The notes below the pieces were generated by a model. The model had not been told where the DNA came from. It searched no databases and was given only the letters and a program-made list of their open reading frames with translations. Shown piece after piece: positions 1 to 12,345 of a stretch of DNA of 64,000 nucleotides. The translations under genes and the position numbers were made by a program. The stretch's first letter is position 1, and each line of letters begins with the position of its first letter. The stretch covers positions 65,902 through 129,901 of the forward strand of contig JBCNJP010000212.1 in NCBI GenBank assembly GCA_039602395.1. The letters are read 5' to 3'. The DNA comes from Deinandra increscens subsp. villosa (lineage: Eukaryota; Streptophyta; Magnoliopsida; Asterales; Asteraceae).

Positions 1-1560
1 ACATCAAACCCATCCAATTTCGCGTCCTATTCGGGTACCCCATCGTTTAGCCAATTTAACCCATCTTATGGGCAATCATCTCAACCAAGTCAACAACCAC
101 CTATAATCCATACCACCTTAACCCAACCATCAGTTTTTACCACTCCGGGTACCCACCAACAAGGTCAACCGAGATTTCAACAACATACGCGTATATTGTT
201 TGTGGAGGAACAATATGGAGGATATGGTGATGGGTATGAAGGAAGGTACAAGGCTTTTGAAGAGGAATATGAAGTAGAGGGCAATGTGAATCAAGGGGTC
301 ACTCAAGAAGAGTTTGCATTTTAGCAAAGAAAACCGGTCGGTCAAGTTCAACAAAGGTATGTTAGACCCCCGATTGTGCCTAGATAGCAACCACCTCCAG
401 CTCAAAGGCAAGCACCACAACAAAGGGTGCCACCACAAGCTCCACCCTAAGGTCCTCCACCACCACAAGGAGCACCAATATCGGTCCCAAGAAGACTCAA
501 TCGTGATGCAAATAGAGGGATTGAGTCACATTTTAGACCCATCATTACACATAATCCATCACTGGTGGTAGTTCCTCAGAATCAATAAGGGAGAACGTTT
601 GAGGTGAGGACCAATGCATTGCAAAGTTTACCCAAGTTTCATGGGTTGGCAACGGAAGAGCCTTACTTTCACCTTGAGGCATATGATTCTATATGCAACA
701 CTATTGGAGGGCAAGGTTATTCACCCGATGCAGTCAAGTTGGTACTTTTTCAGTTTTCTTTGGAAGATTAAGCGAAAAGATGGTTCCACACATTGCCATC
801 CGCATCGATCTATACATGGGCTGAAATGCAACAAAGGTTCTTGGATGAATTATACACCAATAAGAAAACGAGCGATGCTAGAAGAAATTTGAGAAACTTC
901 CAACAACAACAAGGTGAGCTTTTTCATGAAGCTTTCGACAGATTCAACTTGATGTTGAAGAACTGCCCTCACCATGAATTGATTTGTGGGATTTATTGAA
1001 CGCATTCCATGAGGGATTGACACCCGAGGATGCTCGTGATTTGATGTCCATCTCAAATGGAACTTTCGGTACAAATTATGAGCAAGATGATTGGGCATAT
1101 TTAGTGCAAATGGCAGTGACATCAAAGCGAAAGGCACAATCTTCTAGGAGGACAAGAAATGCTATTGGTAGATCACTTGTCCAAGCCGTAGCTGATGAAC
1201 CTGTTCAAGTCCCTAATCAAGTCTACGATGTGTGTGCAAGTTGTAATGAATTGGGACATTCAGCTAATCTATGTCAAAGTTTTCCCGAGCAATTTGAAGA
1301 AGTCAACCAAATTCAAGGTCAAGGGGGAGGTGGCCGAAATTATAACATGAACTCAAACACTTACCACCCGGGATTAAGAAACCATCCAAACTTCCGGTAT
1401 GGCACTTCAGCAAATCAATCCAACCCGAACTTCCAAGGTACCAACCAACCCAATATGGCACCTCGTCAACCTTATGTAAACCAAGACAACTTCTAGGGTG
1501 GCAACAATCAAGGATATCAAAGGCAATTTCAATAGGGTAATGAGCCAAGTGGATCATCGG
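1..1560 (+). pseudogene. gag: gag (Athila/Tat-type capsid and nucleocapsid), decayed
   Basis: Frame 1 from the first base gives a Ser/Gln/Pro-rich N-terminus, then from about 600 a Retrotrans_gag-like domain (FHGLATEEPYFHLEAY, WFHTLPSASIYTWAEM, RRCPHH-type ending as NCPHH). At least five in-frame stops lie between about 320 and 770. Around 985 the reading changes frame to 984-1496, which holds a CX2CX4HX4C zinc knuckle (CASCNELGHSANLC). Gag would form the virus-like particle and bind element RNA. The multiple stops and frameshift rule out function. Confidence 0.8.
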
Positions 1561-1565
1561 TAACG

Positions 1566-2186
1566 ATGAATTCAAGCGGAAATGAAGTTATGGATGTGCT
1601 CAAGACTATGCAACAAGAGATGCACAAGAGGAATCAAATGGATGATAAGAGGCTTCGGAAAGATGAGGTACGTGACAAAGCCATTCATTCTTTGACTACT
1701 CAAATGGGTCAACTTGCCACCGAGGTAGCGGATTTGAAGAAGAACAAAGGCCAACTTCCGAGCGACACCAAGGTAAATCCTTCCCATGCTACTAGAAATG
1801 TTCAAATTAATCAAGTAAGTGCATTGAGAAGTGGGAAGAAGTACAAGAGGGATCCACCACCCGATTTAGTTGATGGTGTGGTGGAAGATGTGACGGGTAG
1901 GGAAAGTAGTGATGATGAGGAAATTTCACCCGTACAACCTAGAAGAATACAACAATTTTTGGCCCAAGTCAAGCAATACATTTGGGATGAACCGGATTTA
2001 TTCAAAATTGGAGCGGATCAAATTATTAGACGGTGCATTCCCGAATCCGAGGTTCACGATGTTTTGACCCATGCTCATTCTTCTGCTTGTGGTGGTCACT
2101 TTAGTGGTCAAAAGACGGGATATCTGGTCTTAACTTGTGGTTTTTATTGGCCAACAATTTCCAAAGATGCTTGTGAGTATGCTTGA
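1566..2186 (+). pseudogene. gag C-terminus fused in frame to integrase N-terminus
   Basis: The first about 125 codons are the charged tail of gag (LTTQMGQLATEVADLKKNKGQ is typical of Athila gag ends). Around 1940-1970 the same frame enters the RNase H/integrase linker (QFLAQVKQYIWDEPDLFK) and then the integrase zinc-binding N-terminus (HAHSSACGGHF). Protease, RT and RNase H, normally more than 1.5 kb, are absent, so an internal deletion joined the two domains without breaking the frame. The frame ends at a TGA next to the second zinc Cys pair (CLNCQK at about 2190). Confidence 0.78.
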
Positions 2187-3191
2187 CGATGTCTAAATTG
2201 TCAAAAGATGGGTAATATTTCAAAGAGGGATGAGATTCCACTACAACCGATTTTAGTGGTCGATATCTTTGATGTGTGGGCCATCGACTTTATGGGCCCG
2301 TTTCCTAACTCTAATGGGAGCTTATACATTTTGGTTGCGGTTGATTATGTGTCAAAGTGGGTGGAGGCGATTGCAACAAGAACAAATGACCACTCGGTAG
2401 TATGCAAGTTCGTCCAAGATAACATTTTTGCAAGATTTGGAATTCCAAGAGTGATAATAAGTGATGGAGGCTCCCATTTCAAGAATTTCAAATTTGGATC
2501 TTTGTTGAAACGATATGGTATCAATCACCGAGTGGCCACATCTTACCATCCACAAACTAGTGGCCAAGTAGAAGTTTCAAACCGGCAAATCAAAGAAATT
2601 CTCATGAAGACGATTCGCACCGACCGGAAGGATTGGTCCATGAAACTTAATGATGCATTATGGGCCTACCGGACCGCGTACAAAACACCCATTGGAACAA
2701 CTGCCTATCGACTCGTTTATGGAAAGGGATGTCATTTACCGATGGGGTTGGCGCATCGAGCATTGTGGGCAATTAAGAATGTCAACTTGGACTACAATGA
2801 TGCCGGAGGGTTGAGGAAGCTCAAATTATGTGAATTAGAAGAAATCCGTGATGAAGCTTATGAGTGTGCATCCGCCTACAAAGACAAGTTGAAAAAGGTA
2901 CATGATGCAAAGATTTGAAAAAGATCTTTTGAGGTTGGCCAAAAAGTATGTCTTTATAATTCAAGGATGAAGCTTTTCCCGGGCAAGCTCAAGAGCAAAT
3001 GGATGGGCCGGTATGTGATTACAAGAGTTGGGAATTTTGGTGAAGTGGAAATTGAAAATATGCAAGATCAAGTGAAGAAAGTTGTCAATGGTCATCGGTT
3101 GAAGCCATACCTGGAAGGTCAAGACATCAATATGTTTAAAGTGGACAAAGTGAGTTTTCTTCTCAACTCACTTGATGATGACGCAAATTGA
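2187..3191 (+). pseudogene. Integrase core and C-terminal domain (Athila/Tat type)
   Basis: The frame from 2208 carries the rve core: first catalytic Asp in VWAIDFMGPF, second in IISDGGSHFKN, and the Glu in PQTSGQVEVSNRQIK, so the D,D,E triad is still present. ALWAYRTAYKTPIG and LVYGKGCHLP are diagnostic Ty3/gypsy integrase C-terminal strings. A stop at about 2916 breaks the frame before FEVGQKVCLYNSRMKLFPGKL, which continues at 2967-3191 and ends with VNGHRLKPYLEG. The enzyme would insert element cDNA into the genome. The two stops (about 2184 and 2916) make this copy inactive. Confidence 0.85.
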
Positions 3192-4167
3192 GACCTACCA
3201 GAGTCGACTGGCGACTTAACTCTCAGCTTTGTACAGGGTATTTTTCTTTTGTTTTGTTTTGTGTGTTTTGTGTTTTCTTTGTTTCCCGTAGGTACGCTCA
3301 AGTGTGGGGACGACCCGAATTCTTTGATGGTTTGAGCTAGTGTTAGCGACAACACGAGTTTTTCATAGGGGGGTCGTCATTTTAGGGATAAAAAGAGTTT
3401 TTACTTTTTAGCTTTTCACTAAAAAAAAGAGTTTTTACTTTTTAGCTTTTCACTAAAAAAAAACGAAAAGTACTCCTTAAACCTGTCACCATCGATTTCT
3501 CATTACCAATCCTCCCTTTTCTTCTTTTATTCCTCACCTACAACCCTCTCAAGAACCCTAAATCTCTATGCACTCCATCTCCTCAAAACTTAACCAAATC
3601 AAGCGATTCTTGGGTCTAACCTAAGTGGATTTTCGAGAGGATTCATAATTTTCACTTAGTTTCCTCTAATTTTGCTGTTTGGTTTAAGTTTTGGGGGTTT
3701 TTAAGTCCGAAAATTTCAAAAAAATTTGGGAGTTTTTGATCATTCTTCCATTGTTGTGCTAAGAGCTTCATCTTTTACTATTCAAGACTTCAAAGGTATG
3801 GTTTTTCTTCTATTATTTGTGTTATGCATTGTTAAAGAGGTTTAGGCTCAATTTTCTTGTGATTTCTAGTTACCCACTTGCTTGTGATTTATGAAATTGA
3901 TGTTCTACTGTTATTAGTATGCTATATTGTTGTCATGGTTGTGAATTTTGGAGCATGAAGTGGTAAAAAAATAAATTAAAAAAATGCAGAATTTTTGTTA
4001 AGTAAGGTTACAAAATTTGGCTTGCTTTTCGCTCATGGCTTACTAGGGGTTTGAATGCTAATTGTTAAAAAAAACTCACAACCATAGTTACAAGCACGTG
4101 TGGGGATAGGATAATTTTTTATATTGAGTATTAATGGGTTTAGTGTTGACTTTGTTCTTGTGTGTAG
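3192..4167 (+). other. Untranslated spacer between integrase and the downstream ORF
   Basis: No sustained reading frame. It contains one copy of the motif AAGTGTGGGGA (about 3299-3310), a direct duplication of about 37 bp at 3391-3465 (AGAGTTTTTACTTTTTAGCT followed by TTTCACTAAAAAAA, twice), a CT-rich stretch around 3510-3600, and a variant CACGTGTGGGGA at about 4096. A CT-rich leader followed by an ORF suggests a separate or spliced transcript for the downstream ORF; this is inference. Confidence 0.5.
3391..3465. repeat. Direct tandem duplication, unit about 37 bp
   Basis: Two adjacent near-identical copies of a T-rich segment that starts AGAGTTTTTACTTTTTAGC and ends in an A-run, differing only in A-run length. 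It looks like a slippage duplication within the element's spacer. Confidence 0.85.
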
Positions 4168-5846
4168 ATGAACAACATCTTCAAAAGAAGAGGGAAGGAA
4201 CCAGTTGAATCCTCAAGCAACCCGGAGCCCGAAGCTCAACGGAAAAGAAGGGAACGACAAGAAGAAGAGGTAATAGCGGAAGAAAGAAGGTATGTGAAAC
4301 ATCATTGGAAATCAGGCCCCCTATCGGGACAGCTTGAGCAATTCCAGGCTGAGTTTTTCAGGGAGAAGATGAATTCATTGCAAAATAAAAAAGAAGGATA
4401 TTTATGTGAGTTTTTCAGCTTGAGCCCTTTAGAATCATCAAAAAGTTCAAGGCTTTGGGTGGGAGGCAGCTTTGAAGTGTTACGATGGAGGTAGCAAGCA
4501 ACTGTATATGGAAGAAATAAAAGAGTGGGTTGCTACGCTTGATTTACATGTGGGGAGCAGCCCAACAAAAACAAAATTGGTGGGTAGAGTGAATGATGTG
4601 GAAGTGACGATGTCTTTTGAAACATTGAACGAGATTGCCAAGTTTGACAGTAAGAGCACTAGGAAATATCAATTCCCTCATTTGGACAATTTGTACCATG
4701 CTGCGGAAAAGCATCCTGCGTGGTCCATGATGGTCAACGATTTGTTTATAGCTAACAGAGATCCTGATAAGCTTATAAGAGACCAGCAGAAACTGAAGCC
4801 TCGGTTGTTGCATATGATTATGCAACATAACATCATCCCTCGTCTAGGAGACAAAAGCGAGGTGCGGTTCCCTGAAGTACAAATTTTGTATGCTCTAATG
4901 CATGGGAAGCCACTAATATCTTTCAGGTACATGATTATCTATAACATTTGGCTGAGTAGGGATAGCCACGAAAGAAAGATTGTGCCTCACTGTCGTTTGA
5001 TCACCGCATTATTGAAGCGGACAGGAGTGATAACAAGTGAGTCTGTGGGGATACCAAAGCGGTTCACCCCATTTAACATAAAGAATTTGGGGGGGTAATT
5101 GGAAATTTGTGGAAAACGATACGCACCATATCTTGACAACTATACATGGTGAAAGAAAGTGGTCAGTATCGAAAGACAATGATCAAGAAGATTCAGGAGA
5201 GGAAGAGGCCGAAGAAATTGATGAAGGAGTGGAGGATGATGCAATGGAAGAAGATGACGATGAGATACAGCAACCGAGGGTGAATGTTGATGGTGGTGCT
5301 GCAGCCGGCGCAACAGGTTCTAGTCGGGCTCCCAGATCCAACAGACCCTTTGAGTACGATATGATGAACTTGGATCCGGATTGGGCATTTAGTGGTAGCA
5401 TGCAAGACACTATTCGAAATGCCCGACCAGCTCAATACTACCATTGGCTAGAGCTGACACGGGTCATGTTTGATCACAACACTCGATTGGGGGCGAGTCA
5501 AGAGCGTGCTACTAAACAGCTACATGATAGACATGAGACATGGCACTGCGCTCATGCTTACGCGTTCCAGCAGGAAATCAACCACCGGTATGAGGATGAC
5601 CGGCAGAGGCGGATGCATGATCAGTGGCACGCTGGTCAGGAAGTGATACCGGACCCACCTATGATTGATTACACTACTTTGCCACCATATGACGGGAGTA
5701 CTACATATCCCACTCCGCTGGTGCATCATTCAACATGGGTCGACCCGCAACAGCAGCAAGGAGGTGAAGCAGGTGCCTTCGGATTTGGAGAGTTCAACGA
5801 TATGTTCACACAAATTTTCGGCCCACCTCAGCCGCGCTATCATTAA
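4168..5846 (+). pseudogene. Post-pol accessory ORF of Athila-type element (putative plant transposon protein)
   Basis: Three consecutive open segments in changing frames: 4168-4494, 4472-5098 and 5109-5846, about 550 codons in all. The first starts at an ATG just after TGTGTAG and is Lys/Arg/Glu-rich (FKRRGKEPVESS). The middle has a globular pattern (EWVATLDLH, SFETLNEIAKF, MHGKPLISFRYMIIYNIW) seen in the family usually named putative plant transposon protein, which sits 3' of pol in Athila-like elements. The third is an acidic run (EEEAEEIDEGVEDDAMEEDDD) followed by a His/Arg-rich region. No signal peptide or clear membrane helix was seen, so an envelope role is not supported. Two frameshifts (about 4480 and 5100) inactivate it. 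Family assignment is from memory. Confidence 0.6.
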
Positions 5847-7534
5847 GGTCATCTCTCTCCTTATCTTTTTCAGTTTTTTTAGTGTTAGTTTGTAGTTTGT
5901 TCTTTATGTGTTTTGGTATGTGGATTTGAAAATTGGTGGAGTCTTAGTTGTATGTTTTCCTAGTAGTTTGTTTAGTTGTTTGGGGTTGGGAGGTATGATG
6001 GTGGAGTTTTAATAAAGTGTTATGTTAAAGTTTTTGCCTTCGAGAAGAAAAGCTATGACAAGTTTTGATTGAAACAATTTGATGAAAGCAGTATTTGATA
6101 AATGATGATGAACGGTGTCCATCCTTACAAAAGCCCTAAAACCATACATTGGGGACAATGTATCCCAAGTGTGGGGATGGGGGAAATCTTTAAAAGTAAG
6201 TCTTGACCCCCAAATTTCAAAATTTTAAGAAAACTTTGTTGTTGGTTTGTGGGTTGATTGGTTGAGTTGATGTCTTGGTTCCTTGTCATGGTCATGTTTC
6301 CCCCTATATGTTCAAAGTGCTTAGCCAAGTTGGTAGGATTTTAGTTAAGGGTAACATGCTTCCGATTGAATAATGCATGGAACAGATCGGCAACCCAATT
6401 CCACAATATTATGAGTGTTGAGCCTTATACTCCTGATTAATATAGGAAACTTTATTCTTTGAGTAGGAATATGTGTTTATCACTTTAGAACTTGTGCAAC
6501 TGGTACGTTCCGAGATCTTGGATGACATGTGTATGCAAAAATGATTTAGGCTTTTAGGTGAAGCCTCGTTTGGATGTGTGCGAGTGTGGGATTTGGGGGT
6601 TGGGACCTCATACATTACATATATGAGCTTGGTAAAAGTGAGAGGCGGGCGTTTGGGTCCATTAGAAACCACTGTTGTGCTTATGGCTTATCAATTGATC
6701 ACCCGAGCCTATTCCACTCATTTTGTTACCTTTAGTGTTCAATCCGGCTTTTAGTTGTTTTACATTCATAGCTAGATGTGAATAGTGTAGTGTGGTGAAG
6801 TTGTTATATTCCAGTGTGTAATCACTACAAAATGATGTTAAAAAATAAAATAAAAATAAAATAAGATAGATGTGAATAGTGACTGATTCACTACAAAATG
6901 ATGTTAAAAAATAAAATAAAAATAAAATAAAATAGAAAAAATGAAAGAAAAAAAATAAATAAAACAAAAAATGGCAAAATATGAAGATCAGTTGATTGAA
7001 ATATGATGCTACAAAAAGAATGTGAAGTTTTGTTTAGCATAGTGTGTGAATGCTAGTTGTTTGTTTCTCATGTAATAAATAAGCCGGATTGAATCACTTG
7101 AGTCACTTCAAATATTCTCATTCCATACCCTACACCTAGCCCTGTTATAGCCCATTATAAGCCCTTTTGATTTGCATGCATGTTAAAGCAATTATGATGG
7201 AGGTTCGAGAGTTGTACAAGCTTATGATAGTGAGACAACACATTAGTCAATTGAGTGTATTCTGGCTCATTACGCTAGCCTTTAAATATGAACCGAGGGG
7301 AGTGATTATTGTGAGGGGTTTGTTGCATATTTAGAAGCTCGAAAGCATGTTAGGTTTGGCTAAAATCCTTGAGATGTAATTGTTATAGGTTGTATGGCTA
7401 GCAAATGACTAAACATGGGAGCGGGGTATGACTTGGAACCTTGACTGAAACTGGGTGTGATTGGATTGATTGGAGGAATAACAAGGAAAATAACTTTGGT
7501 TGCTTGGGGTCAAGCAACAGTTAAGTGTGGGGAT
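5847..7534 (+). other. Long untranslated stretch between accessory ORF and 3' LTR
   Basis: No coding signal. It holds further AAGTGTGGGGATG motifs at 6167-6180 and 7523-7535, and an imperfect direct repeat at about 6827-6940 in which CACTACAAAATGATG followed by an A-rich (AAAATAAAATA) run occurs twice. Long 3' leaders of this type are usual in Athila/Tat elements. Confidence 0.55.
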
Positions 7535-7536
7535 GT
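7523..7536 (+). promoter_or_regulatory. Putative polypurine tract before 3' LTR
   Basis: AAGTGTGGGGATG sits directly before a TGACGG/TGTGACGG start typical of an LTR. It would prime plus-strand DNA synthesis. The same motif recurs upstream in the element (about 3300 and 6167; a variant at about 4096), so which copy is the true tract is inferred from position only. Confidence 0.45.
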
Positions 7537-8815
7537 GACGGTTGCACCGTTGTTTGTTGATTAATTATGATAAACCGGTGATTTTAGTGTTCTTAATGTT
7601 TTGAATTCATGAATGTTGGTGACTATGCAAAAGTGTGTGTTTGCAGGTTGAAATGGGCATAAACGAGCTAACTAGATGATACAAGAAGATCAAGGAAGGT
7701 TGGAACAAGTGTGGCAAGCAAGAAGCAAAGAAAAAAGAGAAAACCTACCTAGGCTTGGCGTAGCTTACGCCACCACCGTAGCTTACGGTGGTGGCCATCC
7801 CTCAACATAACCGTGGGCCAGCATTGAGCCACTGTAGGCTAGTCTGTGGCCAGCGTAAGCTACGGTGGCGCCGTAGCTTACGGTGGCAGGCAGTTACAGC
7901 TCCGAAAAAATCTCGATTAAATGGGTCTAAAGGGGGTATTTTCAGTTCTAACTCGTTCTTAACAGTTAGGAGACGAACCAGAGACCATCTTGGGCGATTT
8001 TGGAGCAGGAGAAGAGTAGAGAAACATAATTTTAACATCGGGATCGTTAGAGAATCATCAATGACGATCATCATCATCATAGTTGCACTCGATTTCGTCA
8101 TGATTAGCTAGTCGGTTGTGTTCTTCTCGAATGTAAGATTTCAATGTAAACAACAATAGTGATGTATTGTGACTTTTAGTGATCTAAGCATTCGATGCTT
8201 TTCACTACAATGTTTTTGTGATTATTCGTAATTTTTAGTATTGTGCTTAATCGAATTTGCAAACCATGCGTTCTTGATGCCATTGGCAATTGAGATTTAG
8301 TTGATAGGAATTTGGTTGATATCTATGCTGATTGATCATCAGGTGACAACCTTGCGTTAGTAACCCGAGTGCTTTGTCCCCTTTTATCACGATAGTTACA
8401 AATACATGAATCATGTCTATGTGATTCTTTCTAGTTGCATCATTGCTGTTTGTTTACTTGGAATTCTAAAATTCGAGAAGATCACTTTTGTTTTATTGTT
8501 AAGAAAACCAAAAAGTTTAGATTATCACTTAATTTCTAGTTGTTAATTTAGTATCGATTCATTCAAAACAAACTTATCAATCAAAACTCTTTGTCACAAT
8601 CAATTTCAAGTTTTCAATTTAGTGTAATTCAAGTTGCAAAAGTAGTACACACTCCACAATCTCTCTGTGTTCGACACCCGCTTACCGCTATCTATTTAGT
8701 GTAATTGGGATTATCTTTGAGTGAGTCTTCGACCTCACGTCAACTAACCCCAGGGGTTATTTTCTTTATACGAAAAACTAAATTTCCCCTTTTAAACTTT
8801 ACTTGAAAAAGTTTA
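7535..8815 (+). repeat. Putative 3' LTR of the Athila-type element
   Basis: It begins with TG after the purine tract. It carries a cluster of GTAGCTTAC hairpins (7757-7885) and ends with a stretch (CTCTGTGTTCGACACCC, CTTACCGCTATC) of the kind seen at the 3' side of Athila/Tat LTRs. The exact end is not fixed because the partner 5' LTR is outside the window; the end given is where TTTAACA-type sequence meets ordinary AT-rich DNA. Confidence 0.5.
7757..7885. repeat. Cluster of GTAGCTTAC hairpins in the LTR
   Basis: GGCGTA-GCT-TACGCC at 7757-7771 (6-bp arms) overlaps by two bases an 11-bp-arm hairpin at 7770-7794 (CCACCACCGTA, loop GCT, then the complementary arm). A near-palindrome centred on GGCGCC follows at about 7854-7885, pairing GTAAGCTAC with GTAGCTTAC. 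The same motif recurs in the unrelated LTR near 52.2 kb. Confidence 0.8.
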
Positions 8816-9837
8816 ACATTTTTATTACCCGTGCATTATAACCTTCCCGAAAAGAGTTCATAGCAGGTAATAATAACCTTAAAACAGCCATAAGCATTAT
8901 CACATTCCACGTAGGTGTATTAACACAAAACAGGCAAACGTTATTTCAAATACTTTAGAAGTAATAACCTTGCATGTATATCAGCCCAAAAATACTAAAA
9001 AATTTAAAATATTTAAAAGTGGGCTCATAGAACTCGCCTTATTCTCTTAAGCAGTTAATTCAAACAAAACCTCCGCTATGCCTTCCAATTAAACCTAATC
9101 ACGTGTTGTATGACATTAACACAATGTTTAACATAATAAACATTTCCTATGGTTATTTTAACATCTTATTATCTTAATAATCTTCAGTTATTAATTTCAT
9201 TCCTTTTTAAAGATCAAACTGACCAAAATGCCTTTTAGGCAGTTATCCTTTTCTTTTAACGATAATACGAAGACGCACATTTCTATAAGTAAATGTATTT
9301 TCAATAATTAATTAAATAACTATATAGATAATTTAGCAAAAAATATTTGGCCAAATAAATAGATTAGAAATCGACTATTGTTAATAAGTGTTTATTTGTG
9401 TTTATGAAATATTATGTGGTTAGTTAAATATGTGACTAAATAAAAATAATTCAATGGATTTGGTGGCCTAGTAGTGATGCACAGTACTGAAGGTAGAGCT
9501 GACAACCAATTTGTGTTTCTTCATGATATTTCTGAGAAATTGACACAAACAAGTGGAGGAGGAGGGATGCAGACATCGGCGGCTGGGTGTGGAGAAGAAA
9601 CGACGACTGAGGAAATAGGTACCAGGTTTTAGAATAACCCTCTAAACCCTTCTTTCTTAAATCCCAATATGCTTTGGAACACCTACATAAATTACAAAAT
9701 TTGTCAAAAACCATAAGAAAAAAAACAAAGTTTGAAAATAGCCCACTGAATTCAGAAACTATCAAAAATAACTCAAACGATAAATTTTACTGTTTTAACA
9801 AAGGGAAACCTTGTAAAAACTCAAAATGGGAACCAAA
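8816..9837. other. AT-rich spacer, no gene seen
   Basis: No supported coding region or repeat structure. 9451-9660 contains a short GA-rich open stretch that I could not assign; it may be decayed 5' sequence of the copia element that follows. Confidence 0.4.
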
Positions 9838-10744
9838 GGGAGTCACGGATACTCGACTGTGGGGCAACTGATACCATGAAATTTGGTTCATTAGATATTG
9901 TCTCAATGCCTACCGCATGTAAAACCCAAATACAAACCGCAAATGGAGGGACTATGGTTGTAGAGGGAGGGGGGATTGTGGAGATAACACCAACTCTAAA
10001 ACTCTCAAATTGTCTATATGTTCATTCATTATCACATAAACTGTTATCTATTAGCCATATACTAAAAGAGCTGAATTATAGTGTTTTAATACTCCTTACC
10101 TTTTGTATTCTACATGATATCAGGACAGGGAGGATCATTGGGCGTGGAACTGAACGTCAAGGATTGTACTACATGGACGAAGTGACTTAGAAAGGTACTG
10201 TTATGCTAGCTAATGGGACAACAAACTGAGAAGCCTGGCTTTGGCACAAACGATTGGGGCACCCGTCCATTGGTTATCTGCATTTACTATTTCCAAACCT
10301 TTTTCCTTCGAATAAAGTGTTGAACTATGAAGTATGTGTATTGGCCAAAAGCCATAGACATTCTTTTAAACCAAATAACACTCGGGTGGAAACACCTTTC
10401 TCCATGATACATTCGAACGTTTGGGGACCCGCAGAGGCCATCGAGGGGAGGCGGGGGAGGATGGGCAAAACTTTCGGTTATTCATATTATTCGTCGATGA
10501 TTGCACTCGTATGACATGGATCTGTTTCTTGAAACACACATCTGAAGTAACTGAGAAATTCATCATGTTTTATACAATTGTTCAAACACAATTCCAAACA
10601 AATATTCAAACCCTAAGGACAGATAACAGGGGAGAATTTGTCAACAGCTCAATGAAACAATTCTGTCAATCAAAAGGAATAATCAACCAAACCTCATGCC
10701 CTAACACCCCTGAACAGAAGGCATGGTTTTCATGCAAGAACTAA
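9838..10744 (+). pseudogene. Copia protease, GAG-pre-integrase and integrase core, broken
   Basis: The frame ending at 10190 includes ILDCGATDTM (9847-9876), the aspartic protease active site in copia form. It continues through LYVHSLSHKLLSISHILK to a stop after MDEVT. The next segment has WHKRLGHPSIGYL (zinc His pair) and MIHSNVWGPA, where the first catalytic Asp of integrase is replaced by Asn. A frame change leads to LFVDDCTRMTWICFLKHTSE and RTDNRGEFVNS (second Asp). The third catalytic region (after CPNTPEQ) is lost in a frameshift. Inactive. Confidence 0.85.
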
Positions 10745-11280
10745 ATACTTCTACAGATAACACAAGCACTCGTAATAGAATCTGAAGCCCCCAAGTCCTT
10801 CTGTCCAAAAGCTCTTGCAACTGCTACATACCTGATCAACAGATTACCAACCAAAGTACTTACCTAAAAACCACACTCCAAAATCTATCTGAATTAACTA
10901 AAATCCCACCATACCTTACCCTCCACCCTCTTATCTTCAGATGCTCTATTTTTCTCCACATACCCAAAACTGATAGAACCAAACTTGATCCATGTGCCGA
11001 AAAATGTGTGTTTGTTGGATATGGAGTCAACCAGAAAGGGCATAGGTGCTATAGCCCCTAGAAGCGTCACATTTACACCACTATGAATTGTGACTTCCTT
11101 GAGACATAGTTCTTCTATAAGTCCCAACACAGTGGTGAGGGGGAGAAGAAAACATGCGACCAGCTCAGTTGGCTCGAAAGCATACCATCAGGAGGTGAGA
11201 TACCTCACAATATTCAAAATGAGTCACCAAGTCCATAACAATCCGACTCAACCAGTGCTACTGAACCAACTCCTCTTAAC
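10745..11280 (+). pseudogene. Copia integrase C-terminal/linker remnant
   Basis: Badly frame-shifted stretch between integrase and RT. Short islands such as FVGYGVNQKGHRCY (about 11005-11055, plus strand) match the usual copia integrase C-terminal motif (VFVGYS..KGY..Y). No continuous frame exists. Confidence 0.6.
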
Positions 11281-12345
11281 ATGGTATTCGAGATAAGTCC
11301 ATTTCAAACCCATGAACATAATCAGACTAATGAAACTCCTGCACTTATTGATGGAGTTGAAAAAACAGAACTTACTAGCGAAGATCAGACACAAGATTCA
11401 GATGTTGGAAGATATGTTCTACCACCAAGAGTTAACCGGGGAATCCCTCCAAAACGGTTTACTCCAGAAAAACAACCTAGTAACTCAAGGTTTCCTATGG
11501 CTAATATAGCCACAAGGCACTTAACTAAAGTAGCTAAAGCCTTTGAGGTAGCACTATATGTTGAACATATTCCCAAGAATGTAGAACATGCCTTAAAATC
11601 ACACAACTGAAGAGGTGCAATAGACCTAGAGATGGGAGCTCTAATGAAAAATGACACATGGGAGAAATGCACACTACCATCTGAAAAGAAACATGTAGAA
11701 TGTCGTTGGGTATTCTCAATCAAACACAAACCACTTCGAACCATCGAAAGATATAAGGAACGACTGGTTGTGAAAGGGTATACCCAAACATAAGGGATTG
11801 ACTACTCAGAAACTCTCTCCCCGATTGCAAAGATCGACACAATCAGAGTCCTTTTGTCAACATCAAAGACTGGCCACTTCACTAATTCGATGTGACCAAT
11901 TCTTTTCTACATGGGGAATTACAAGAAGAAGTCTACAAGGAAGCATCTCATGGGTTCAAAAAATAGTTCAAGGTAACAGAAGTATGCAAGTTAAAGCAAT
12001 CTATTTATGGGCTTAAACAATCTCCCTGGGCGTGGTTTAGAAAATTTACACTTGCCATGAGAAGATATGAGTTCCAACAAAGTAACTCAGACAACACACT
12101 TTTCCTCAAAAGAAGAGGTAAACTTATAAGATGTCTTATCATATATGTTGATGACATGATCATCACTGGAATTAATGAAGAAGAAATAGGAAAGCTGGGG
12201 GAAAACATATTTAGAAACTTTGAGATGAAAAACTTGAGAAGACTAAAGTACTTTATTAGAATTAAAGTACTAAGTCCAACAAGGAATATTCATCTGACAA
12301 AAGAAGTATGTCCTAGATCTTCTAGCAGAAATAGGAATGGTTGAC
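11281..12345 (+). pseudogene. Copia reverse transcriptase, broken
   Basis: 11281-11610 encodes the linker ending near the RT start. The fingers region follows (WVFSIKHK, YKERLVVKGYTQT then a stop, DYSETLSPIAKIDTIRVLL), then a frameshifted segment, SIYGLKQSPWAWFRKF and the catalytic YVDDMI at about 12143. Stops at about 11610, 11790 and 11895 and loss of AAFLHG-type sequence to a frame change show it is non-functional. Confidence 0.85.

Larger units (their letters stand above)
1..8815 (+). mobile_element. Ty3/gypsy retrotransposon, Athila/Tat type, 5' end outside window
   Basis: Order on the plus strand is gag, integrase, an additional ORF after pol, a long non-coding stretch and a probable 3' LTR. 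An extra ORF downstream of pol plus a long leader before the 3' LTR is typical of the Athila/Tat branch. Protease, reverse transcriptase and RNase H are missing, and gag reads into the integrase. Several stops and frame changes make it a dead copy. The right boundary near 8815 is estimated from where LTR-like sequence stops; the 5' LTR is outside the window, so neither terminal identity nor a target duplication could be checked. Confidence 0.8.
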
